Origin: Conidiobolus incongruus B7586
Taxonomy: Eukaryota; Entomophthoromycota; Entomophthoromycetes; Entomophthorales; Conidiobolaceae
Direction of reading: 5' to 3'
DNA: 18,183 bases
NCBI GenBank assembly: GCA_000697335.1
Contig: JNEM01014456.1
Coordinates: forward strand, 1-18,183
The position numbers were made by a program, and so were the translations under genes. This document shows positions 10,548-18,183 of the stretch, piece by piece. The first letter of the stretch is position 1, and the number at the start of each line of letters is the position of its first letter. The notes beneath the pieces are model-generated. The model saw only the letters and a list, made by a program, of their open reading frames with translations. It was not told where the DNA came from and searched no databases.

Positions 10548-10890
10548 CATTCCTTGAAAGATCCAAAGAACTAATAAACTCTCTCTCTCTCGAAATCAGA
10601 GCACCTTATCATAAGAACATACATTATGGTAATGCTTCATTACATTTTCTCCCCTATAGTCCTAAAAGAGACCCCCCTTGCGGAACCTACACAGGTATCC
10701 TCAATTGTATTCGTCGTCGCCGTTCTATGTATAATGATTAGCTGGGGGGGAATTTGGGTGACTACTGGGATTAATCGTTGGATCATGCGCTTATGTTTAT
10801 TACTGAGTTGGGGAATTCTTATACATCGATGTGATGACCTCGTGACGAATCCCTCGGCCCCTCATTGGCGGATCCTAGAGGCCATTGACA

Positions 10891-10895
10891 GTTAA
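10891..10895. repeat. Target-site duplication GTTAA, right copy
   Basis: Right-hand copy of the 5-bp duplication; it overlaps the Val161-Asn162 codons of the host PPR-like gene read on the minus strand. Confidence 0.88.
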
Positions 10896-11376
10896 CTGTT
10901 ATAGAATCTAAACTCAATTGATTCCAGATAATAAAATTTACAATTTTATCCAAATAGCCCTTCAATTCCTCTGATGTACAATTCATCTGGTACTGATCCA
11001 ATACCAATTTATCTAAAAAGAAATTAATCATCCCCATATCGAAGGGGAATCTATAATCTAAGCAAATATCCAACCAATTCAAAAATTCTTTGGGACTCTT
11101 ATTAAATCTCAAAAAATAATTCAAAATAATTTGTATTGTATAATTATTCACTTGGTTACAACGTCTACTCTCGCCAAATAATTTTAAAGCTTCTTCCATT
11201 TGGAACTTCCGGAGATGGTACTCTATCCAAATGTTGTAATTTATCACATTGGGCTCTCCATGAAATTGTAATAATTTGCGCTGTAACTGTTTAGCAGCTT
11301 CCAATTCATTTCGTTTTAGATGTTGCAATATTTTGTGATTTAGTGCACTGATTCCATGTGACCTTACTAGTGTCAT

Positions 11377-11823
11377 ATTGACTTTTGTACATTATTCTAC
11401 TGTATATTATATGTTTACTTTTGAGAAATCATTTATAACTTGAATCAATATCACAAATAATCTTTACTAATATTATGGGATTTATTCAATTTATTCTTAA
11501 TTGATTCAAGTGAAACTTTGTTGAATGAATTTATGATAAATGAGTGAATTCTTGTGTGTTAGGTAAATCTCACTAAAATTAAATCAAGTTTTAAATTTGA
11601 AGGAATTTATAAATTTCATTTACTTTGATTACTTTTCACTTATATTATTTTATTATAAATAGTTATAAATGGACTAAGTTAAAGTCATTCTTTTTTAAAT
11701 TTATACTCAATTATTACTATATAATTATTACTAACTAATTAATTAATCAATTTTGATATTTTGTTGTATTTTATTATAATTGATATTTTGCTTATATTAT
11801 ATTCAATAATTTAACCTTTTAAT
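11377..11823. other. Divergent intergenic region between the PPR-like and membrane-protein genes
   Basis: About 450 bases of AT-rich DNA between two divergent start codons, so it presumably holds both promoters. No recognisable transcription-factor site, RNA gene or repeat stands out beyond AT-rich TATA-like strings. Confidence 0.6.
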
Positions 11824-13233
11824 ATGGATATTTCTACTACAACGACGACACCAACGAGCGGAGTAAATGCAGATTTAATTATAATATGCGTTTATTTTGT
11901 CATTATATTATTAGCTATTATATTCTTTATCTTTTACTTTTGGATAGGTAGCAGAAAAGAGATAGAGTTAAGGGTTATAGAACGAATAAATCAACAAAAA
12001 GCTATTGAGAATTTGGTAGATAATATGAAACAACAGTTCCGATTACTAGTGAAATTACCCATAAGAATTAAACAATTTAAACAAGACGGAATAGTTCAAA
12101 GTTGCAGTTGGATTTTATTATTAATAATTTTGGGCTCAATAATTTCGTTAATAGTTCGAGCTATTTTATTTAACGTGAATAACGATACAAACGGACTGCC
12201 AAGTTTGAAAATTGAGACTTTCTTATTTGTTTTATGCCTCAACTTATACGTTATTAGCAGACAGTTTGTCTATTATTTGAGACAGCAGAGTATTCACCTT
12301 CACGACCCGCGATTTCAAGCTCTTTACAGGACTAACTTTAATACTTTCGACAGGAGTTGGGCCAATTATCTACAAATTTCAGTACTTGGACTGGAATTTT
12401 TACAGCTTTTAAGTTTTCCTATTCAGGATATTATTACGAGTATTACGAGTAAGGACGGATCGTCGGCTGGGAATAATTCTGCGATAGCTTCGATATTGGG
12501 GATTGCTACCTTGCTACCCAATATTAGCTCATCGTTCTTTTTGGTCCAATTTTGGACTGTGATGGGAGTTATTTTGCTCGCCACAATTGTCGCTGTTAGT
12601 ATTCATATCTATAATGAGAGGGCACTGCGCGGAATTCCCTTATTTTGGGCAAGTCATATCGTACCAATTGTCAATGTTGGCTACTTGCCAATTCTGGTAA
12701 CATTCATCAATTCAGTTGCATGTTTCTTCCAAGGCGAAGCGGATCAAGGTTTTTTGAAATGCAGTGCAAAGCTTGTACAGCCCCAACTCTACATTTGGGG
12801 ATCACTTATAGGCTTCACACTCGCCTACATCCTCATGACCATTTTTGTAACATCGTACGAATGCAAACCCATCGAAGGCGATATTGAATTTAAATCCAAG
12901 GGAGTGGCCTTCATCAAAAACATGTCACTTCTACTCACCATCGACTTCTCTCTCATTCCGAAGAACTACAGTAAAATCAAAGGTATTTTCTCTGTTATTA
13001 TCCTTACATCATTGATCATCTACAACATTCACTTCCGTCCCTGCTACGTCAGTCAAATCAATTTCTGGCGTACAGCAGGCTTCTGCTGCATCTTGTGGTC
13101 AGCTCTACCTGTTGCCATTCTAGACCTTAGTACAATACCTGTGTACGGTATTGTTTTATTAATTTTGATAGGTTGGTTAGTTATTTTATCAATTTTTAGT
13201 TTTATTAAATGCATTTATCAAAAATCTTCATAA
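11824..13233 (+). CDS. Multi-pass membrane protein of unknown function, about 10 TM segments, single exon
   Basis: A 469-residue uninterrupted frame; the first ATG is 447 bases from the divergent PPR-like start. Residues 1-15 are a Thr-rich, signal-free N-terminus. Likely membrane helices are at about 18-42, 95-117, 131-150, 183-200, 235-262, 275-300, 322-345, 387-403, 414-432 and 439-464. Between the first two lies a basic, coiled-coil-like stretch (about 43-90); a Cys-containing loop (CKPIEGDIEF) and a Lys/Tyr-rich loop lie between the later helices. I recognise no transporter or receptor signature. The late IHFRPCYVSQINFWRTAG segment faintly resembles the membrane module of PAS/TPR-type sensor proteins of ciliates, amoebae and chytrids, but the usual large cytosolic domains are absent. 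The 12640-13130 part is visibly richer in C-ending codons than the rest. AATAAA at 13243-13248 is a possible poly(A) signal. The coding call is strong; the function is unknown. Confidence 0.88.
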   Translation: MDISTTTTTPTSGVNADLIIICVYFVIILLAIIFFIFYFWIGSRKEIELRVIERINQQKAIENLVDNMKQQFRLLVKLPIRIKQFKQDGIVQSCSWILLLIILGSIISLIVRAILFNVNNDTNGLPSLKIETFLFVLCLNLYVISRQFVYYLRQQSIHLHDPRFQALYRTNFNTFDRSWANYLQISVLGLEFLQLLSFPIQDIITSITSKDGSSAGNNSAIASILGIATLLPNISSSFFLVQFWTVMGVILLATIVAVSIHIYNERALRGIPLFWASHIVPIVNVGYLPILVTFINSVACFFQGEADQGFLKCSAKLVQPQLYIWGSLIGFTLAYILMTIFVTSYECKPIEGDIEFKSKGVAFIKNMSLLLTIDFSLIPKNYSKIKGIFSVIILTSLIIYNIHFRPCYVSQINFWRTAGFCCILWSALPVAILDLSTIPVYGIVLLILIGWLVILSIFSFIKCIYQKSS

Positions 13234-13976
13234 ATCTTGACTAATAAACATTGAGATAATTAATAATCTATTTACTGTAATTGTTTTAATATGTATTGGT
13301 TTATATTAATATTCAAATTGTCAAATGATTTAATATCTGAATTCAAAAGTTTATCTATATCAAATATAAATGAAAATATCACTAATTTTACCAAAAAGCT
13401 GAGACTTGCCAAATATTTTATTATTAGCAATCATTTATATATAACTGAATTATTCAATATATTATATATCAAGTTTCAACATTAAACAGATTTGAAATGA
13501 TATATTATTGATATTGATGAAAAGATTTGTATTATCTAATCCGATTTGAAAACTAATTTTTGAGTTAATTTTGCCAAATAAAAATTATCAACATCAATGA
13601 TATGATAAAATCGTAATAATTGTGATAATTTAATGAATATAAATAAGATATATAAAAAATCATATCATTCACATTGTTAATGGATCAAATGATTTAGTTA
13701 TTTAGCTATTGAAATAAGTAGTAACTTGATATATCAAAGAGTTTTTTTTCAGATACAGAATGTTAGAATTAAAACTGAAATCATTTTACATAAAATGATT
13801 ACAATGTATTTGAAATTGATAAATATGATATACTAATAAATAGAGTAAATAAGTCATGTAAAAAAATATAGCAATAATAAATATTTGTCAAAGAGATTGG
13901 CAGATTTAATTATTAGTACCACAACACAGCAATTGAACTAAACTTAGTTTTTATTATTGGAAAGGTTTAAAATAGC
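13234..13976. other. AT-rich convergent intergenic region
   Basis: About 740 bases between two convergent genes, presumably holding their 3' ends. A short open frame at 13291-13485 is low-complexity Ile/Asn/Phe sequence, as expected by chance in such DNA. AATAAA signals for both genes lie at its edges. No RNA gene or element is seen. Confidence 0.7.
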
Positions 13977-14216
13977 TTAGGGCTTCATGTTGAAGGGGAG
14001 GACACCAGCATCTTTAGCTTCGTCCCACTTTTGAATCCATTCGGAGGGGCATAAAGATCTGTAGACCTTGAAGAATTCTTGACAGGGAGCGAAATCTTCA
14101 CCGTTCTTGGTAATACACTTGTTATAATCGACATAATTTTGCCAGCAGTGCTTGGTTTGGTTGGTATGGGGGAATCGAGCGTCGAAAGGAGCGGTTTCCA
14201 ATTTATATTCAGTCAT
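13977..14216 (-). CDS. COX12: Cytochrome c oxidase subunit VIb (Cox12/COX6B)
   Basis: A complete 79-residue protein in one exon on the minus strand. It shows the family's twin-Cys motifs, Cys24-x9-Cys34 and Cys45-x10-Cys56, which form two disulfides in the CHCH fold, and the conserved strings FDARFPHTNQTKHCWQNYVD, GEDFAPC and SEWIQKWDE. Yeast Cox12 is about 83 residues, and the resemblance to fungal members is close. The protein sits on the intermembrane-space face of complex IV, at the dimer interface near the cytochrome c site, and is imported through the Mia40 disulfide relay rather than by a presequence, which fits the lack of one here. AATAAA on the minus strand (13955-13950), about 21 bases past the stop, is a possible poly(A) signal. 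All key residues are present. Confidence 0.97.
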   Translation of the reverse strand: MTEYKLETAPFDARFPHTNQTKHCWQNYVDYNKCITKNGEDFAPCQEFFKVYRSLCPSEWIQKWDEAKDAGVLPFNMKP

Positions 14217-16005
14217 TTTTACACTTCAATTAATTGTTTTTTAGATTTTAATTAATTAATTTTATAAATTGACATTTAGAAAGATTTAGTTATTTGATAC
14301 TATATAATTGATCAAATTATGGGTTTTAATAATTGGAAAGATTACATTATATTATCAATCAATCTATAAATTGTTTATTTCATTTATTAATTATATATAT
14401 ATTCAATAAATATAAATTCCATTTTGTTCGCTTCAATAATAAGCATTATTTAGATATTACTCAAATATATAAACTATAGATCCATAAATTAGTAAAACAG
14501 TGAATAATCTAAACAATTTCAATCAAAGTTGATTTTTAGATAATTCAATAATCGAATGATTTGTAATATTAACTATTGTTGATCTCATCATAACAACATA
14601 TGATAATTAATATGCTTAAAGAAAATGATTTAATTAGTTTCAATTCTTTATATTTAAAAATACTTAATTGTGAGCGATTTATTTTACAAAAATTTTGTAT
14701 ATATATATATATATAATGATTTCTATTAATGACTCTGACTAGTCCATATCAACTAATTTATAAATTATTAATAAAATATCAAAATATTGTTAAAGTAATA
14801 ATATATCAGAATAATTATAAATTTATTTTCTGTTTATTATTGAATTTGTAATACTTATTATATATGAGTTATATGAGTTATATGATTCTATGAATTTGTA
14901 CAACTATCAAAGCAATCATTAATATTTATAAATGCTACATGATTTTAAAATTCCCCTAAAATATTTAAAACTTAATTTACCAAAAATTCAAATATTAAAT
15001 TGAAATATATATAGTTTAATCAATATATTAAATTTTAATATATAAATCAGTATAAAAATGAGGATTATTTAATCAACACCAAATATATTGATAGCAACAT
15101 TTAATAGCTCAATAATAACATTAACTCAAAATGAGTATATTCATGAAATTATCTCGTCTAAGAAGATCCAATGTCAAAATATGTATTGATCATTACATTT
15201 TAAAGTAATGCAATGATAGTATAAATTGATTTATAATTCAATATCTCAATATCCATATATAATTTTATGATTCACTATAATCTTTTCATATTGAATATGA
15301 ACAATGTTAATTATTCAAATCATTCCAAAAATCAGAGATTTAATTGCATGTAATATTTCATAAAAATTTGATTTAATATTGCAACCACTAATTATCATAT
15401 ATATTTCTCTGGATGATTTCGAATTGATATCAATTTGAATAAATTATTAAACAATAGATTATATTTATATGAAAAATTAATAATATAATATTAATTGTTT
15501 TAAAATATTCTATTATATTAATAGTCAAATTTAATATATTACTGATGTTGATCATCACTAAATATATTTTAAAAAAATTATTTAAGTTATCAATTATTAA
15601 CCTTTTTAACAATATCAAACTTTAGGGAAATTCCAATTAATACAATTTTAAAATTTGTTAGCACACAACCTGATTTAAAAGTTTCAATCATTCTTCATGA
15701 TAATTTTATTGTTAAATCAAGTATCAATCTATTTATATATAGATATTGATAAAATATATAGGGCAACTTATAGATAAGAATTTAAATTGAAATACTATAA
15801 TGAAAATTATAATACATATATTCATATTATTTGTTTATTAAATTTGTGAATATGTTAAAATAATAAAAAGTAAAAAAAAATAAAAATACTGATTTTTAAA
15901 ATAAATAATTTAATAAAATTGAAAAAGATATATATTGACAAAGTAAACTATATATGAATATTATATAATTTTTGGATATTCTATATTATTATGAATTCTA
16001 ATTGA
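14217..16005. other. AT-rich intergenic region, no gene recognised
   Basis: About 1.8 kb upstream of COX12 and downstream of HPRT. It contains a (TA)10 run at 14698-14717 and a doubled ATATGAGTT unit near 14862-14880. The only sizeable open frame (15430-15618, minus) is Ile/Asn-rich low-complexity sequence with no recognisable pattern. I see no RNA gene, transposon or regulatory site that I can support. Confidence 0.7.
14698..14717. repeat. (TA)10 microsatellite
   Basis: Ten perfect TA dinucleotides in non-coding DNA; expected in a genome of this composition. Confidence 0.9.
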
Positions 16006-16820
16006 TTATTGGGCATAGGCAATTTTACCATGATCCTAAAAATATCAAGTTAATTCAATGTATGATATATTAAATTGAGTAGGCTTACGCTAATAACACA
16101 GATATGATCTAAATCTCTAAAATATTCGTTATAATCTAAAGCGTAACCTACTACGAACTCGTCGGGAATAGCGAAACCGACGTATTCGGGAATGTAACCG
16201 TTGGATTTGGGAGTCTTCTTAATTAATAAACTGGTAACACGGACTGAAGCGGGTTCGTATTGCTTTAATCTGTTCAATAATTTGACCATGGTGCTACCTG
16301 TGTCGATGATATCTTCAACGATAAGCAAGTTCTTACCCTTGAACTCTTGGAGATCCTTTTCAGTCAATGAAATTTGGACATCACCAGTGGACTCGGTATT
16401 GTGGTAGGACTTGACCTTGATAAATTCTAAACTGAGGGGAACGGATTCACCCAAGACGGTATTGCACTTCTTAATTTCATTAACAAGATCGGCAAAGAAT
16501 TGGTGACCTCCCTTTAAAACACAGCATACAACTATTTATGGGTATATTTAAGATTATGATCATCAGTGATTAAAAATATGCATACCTAAAGGACCGTCAG
16601 AATCTTGAACAATAGTTTTAGCCAGCTTTTGAATTCTATCCTAAATCAATTATTAGCATACTTTAAAAAATTCAAAATTGATCATTATTACCTTAATAAT
16701 ACCATGAGGGATCATAATACTGGAGACATCCTTCTCATAATGCTGAGGGATCACAAAATGATCTAAACTGTAGTTAAAGCTTTCGGTGGTAACATCGATC
16801 CATCTAGTTTCAGTAGCCAT
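16006..16820 (-). CDS. HPRT1: Hypoxanthine-guanine phosphoribosyltransferase, four exons
   Basis: Purine salvage enzyme converting hypoxanthine/guanine plus PRPP to IMP/GMP in the cytosol. Minus-strand exons: 16820-16692, 16640-16586, 16531-16089 and 16035-16006; introns of 51, 54 and 53 nt. The last exon has only nine sense codons (DHGKIAYAQ) and is easily missed, because the third exon's frame reads on into intron 3. The product is 218 residues, the same length as human HPRT and closely collinear with it: PPi loop Leu67-Lys68-Gly69-Gly70, a flexible-loop region at about 100-120 ([10 protein letters not shown]), the PRPP site [13 protein letters not shown] with Glu134, Asp135 and Asp138, Lys166 contacting the purine, and Asp194 in [15 protein letters not shown]. 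It resembles the animal-type enzyme more than the shorter-motif yeast Hpt1 type. All active-site residues are intact. ATG 16820 is the start, giving the MATETRW leader. Confidence 0.96.
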
Positions 16821-18183
16821 CTTTATGTATTATTAATATTATAACTTATAGAAAAAATAGAAAAAAAAACCTATCTAACAATCAAAAATTAGAATTTATA
16901 CAAAATTTTAGTGCTTTATCCAATCATTGTTAATTAAGGGTTTGGATAATAATACTTATGGATGTGTATGAGGTTTTGATTGGTCAATGTTGAAGAATTT
17001 TTTTTTAAAATTTAAGATGTTCCATAATCCTTAGCATTTTTTAAGATTATTATCCACTGATTTGCGCCAATATTGTAATGAACAAAAACAAAATTTTAAT
17101 TAATAATTTTAATTTTAAAGTTAATATTATATTATATTATATTATATTATATTATATAATTTAATTATAGTAATTTTGAAAATTAATTGAAGGAAAATTA
17201 AATTATTAATTTTAATTATTAACAAAAATAAATATAAATCATCTTATTATATTAACGAGAACGCATTCTTAGATAAAAAATTGAAAAAATTGATGATGTA
17301 ATACTTCTAGTACAAGATATTATACTATTCACACATTAGATCATTTTAAATATATTTTTTCAGTTGTTATTAATATCAGGATCCATTTTCGATCCTTTAT
17401 TTTTGCCCTTTGATTATTGACAAGCACTATCATTTGAGAAATTATTATTTGATCATTGTTTTGAAAGAAGTTCGTATTGAAAAATTTATAAAGTTTTATT
17501 AATGATTTTTTTGCTAATAGAAGAGAAACTTTAAAATGATAGTATAATAACTTTATCCAATTAAATGAATATCATTATTTAGCCAGATAAACTTAAAAAG
17601 ATACTAAAAATGTGTTATTTTATGCAATAGAATTCTGATAAAGAAATAAATTATCAATACTATTCGTATAATCAATGGATCATATAGTTTTATAGTATAT
17701 ATTTTAAAAATTAAATAATTACTTATATTGAAAAATTAATTAACTAATTAATCAATTATCTTAATAATTTAATTATTTGAGATATATTGTTCAATAGAAA
17801 ATATATTAATTTTATCAAATTTTAAATATAAAATATAAATTCAATTTATTTATTTACTATTTATTTAAATTAATTTTAAATTGTAAATTATTATGATATA
17901 TTATTATGATATTTATATCAATATAGTATTATTTAATATTAAATATATATTATAATAATTAAAAATATAAATAAAAATACCAAGTAGAATTAATATTGAT
18001 AAATAAATATTTTACAAATTAAAGAATGATTAAAAACTAAGAGTAATATATATTATATATAATATACTTATAACATATAATCATTATCTATTATATTCTT
18101 TCAATTTATGATAAATCTAATATATCAAATTTTAGATAACAGAATATTATAATTTTCTTGGTGAGTATTAAATTAATGAAAAT
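16821..18183. other. AT-rich region upstream of HPRT, no gene recognised
   Basis: About 1.36 kb to the window edge. The part nearest HPRT presumably holds its promoter: ATTGG/CCAAT-type strings occur near 16979 and 17069, and TTTGCGCC near 17062, but none is a confident site. An ATATT tandem repeat lies at 17124-17157. The remaining sequence is irregular and AT-rich with no supported gene. Confidence 0.65.
17124..17157. repeat. ATATT tandem repeat
   Basis: Six full ATATT units plus a partial copy in non-coding DNA, about 300 bases upstream of the HPRT start; a simple microsatellite. Confidence 0.9.

Larger units (their letters stand above)
10398..10890. mobile_element. Solo LTR of an LTR retrotransposon, 493 bp, inserted in the PPR-like gene
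   Basis: The segment begins TGTCA and ends TGACA (canonical TG...CA with 5-bp inverted termini) and is flanked by identical 5-bp copies of GTTAA. It is visibly richer in G and C than the surrounding host DNA and shares no coding pattern with the gene on either side. No internal gag/pol region is present, so it is a solo LTR, the usual product of recombination between the two LTRs of a full element. It carries a 20-base terminal hairpin, a second strong hairpin, an AATAAA (10573-10578) followed by a CT run (10579-10591), and TATA-like strings. The TGTCACGA start resembles many Ty3/gypsy LTRs, but the family assignment is tentative and the orientation undecided. Identical target duplications and undecayed host flanks suggest a young insertion. 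Confidence 0.88.
10144..11376 (-). pseudogene. PPR-repeat-like protein gene interrupted by a solo LTR
   Basis: Host gene split in two by the LTR at 10398-10890. The 5' part (11376-10891) encodes residues 1-162; the 3' part (10392-10144) encodes 82 more codons in the same frame and ends in TAA, so the uninterrupted allele would have encoded about 244 residues in one exon. The helical-hairpin pattern of pentatricopeptide repeats is seen at residues about 44-73 (NYNIWIEYHLRKFQMEEALK), less clearly at about 78-108, and around the insertion site, where SLDSITVN is parted from LILKGYKQCGDVESGFKIFK. PPR proteins bind single-stranded RNA, nearly always in mitochondria or plastids; no clear targeting signal is obvious here. 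As it stands the frame runs from residue 162 a short way into the LTR and does not continue through it, so only a truncated protein is expected, unless this is one allele of a heterozygote. Both host flanks otherwise look intact, suggesting recent inactivation. Confidence 0.8.

Noticed and set aside
10626-10895. 89-codon plus-strand open frame
   Set aside because: It lies wholly within the solo LTR and its target duplication; no recognisable protein pattern, so a chance frame in a GC-richer segment.
12645-12887. 80-codon plus-strand frame inside the membrane-protein gene
   Set aside because: Out-of-frame overlap with the long hydrophobic frame, which has the convincing TM pattern.
13291-13485. 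64-codon plus-strand frame
   Set aside because: Low-complexity Ile/Asn/Phe composition expected by chance in AT-rich DNA; no intron or neighbour support.
15430-15618. 62-codon minus-strand frame
   Set aside because: Ile/Asn/Leu-only low-complexity translation typical of random AT-rich sequence.
17060-17075. E2F-like TTTGCGCC next to a CCAAT string upstream of HPRT
   Set aside because: Single degenerate match about 240 bases from the start; not enough to call a regulatory site.
1-18183. CRISPR array, bacterial operons, or phage-like region
   Set aside because: Spliceosomal introns, a eukaryotic tRNA without CCA and eukaryotic gene families exclude a prokaryotic reading; no spaced direct repeats were seen.

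Overview
The window is a piece of nuclear DNA from a eukaryote with a very AT-rich genome. The standard genetic code fits all genes. Introns are short (15 inferred, 49-114 nt, nearly all 49-63 nt) with GTA-type donors and TTTAG/ATAG-type acceptors. The Cox12/COX6B and PET117 proteins look fungal. A WNK kinase and an animal-type HPRT sit beside them, which suggests an early-diverging fungus, perhaps Entomophthoromycotina/Conidiobolus-like or a chytrid relative. That placement is an inference from remembered family resemblance, not a database result.

Layout, left to right: about 2.5 kb of AT-rich non-coding DNA; a four-exon aspartyl aminopeptidase (+, 2487-4040); a small two-exon PET117 cytochrome-oxidase assembly factor (-, 4229-4505); a tRNA-Thr(UGU) gene (-, 4620-4691); about 2.5 kb without genes; an eight-exon WNK-family protein kinase (+, 7233-9587) with an OSR1-C/CCT-like domain, a coiled coil and a SAM-like C-terminus; a tiny two-exon Ser-rich gene of unknown function (+, 9673-9941); a PPR-like gene (-, 10144-11376) split by a 493-bp solo LTR (10398-10890) with a 5-bp target-site duplication; an intronless multi-pass membrane protein (+, 11824-13233); COX12/COX6B (-, 13977-14216); and a four-exon HPRT (-, 16006-16820). 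The rest is AT-rich intergenic DNA with a few simple repeats.

The genes are mostly unrelated housekeeping and signalling genes. Three bear on mitochondria: PET117 (heme a/complex IV assembly), COX12 (complex IV subunit) and, possibly, the PPR protein (organelle RNA). They are scattered and on separate transcription units, so I do not call this a functional cluster.

I found no convincing undescribed multi-gene system. The items most worth a second look are the recent-looking LTR insertion that interrupts a host PPR gene, the unusual WNK (substituted chloride-pocket residues plus a SAM-like tail), and the small Ser-rich gene whose two exons carry related motifs.
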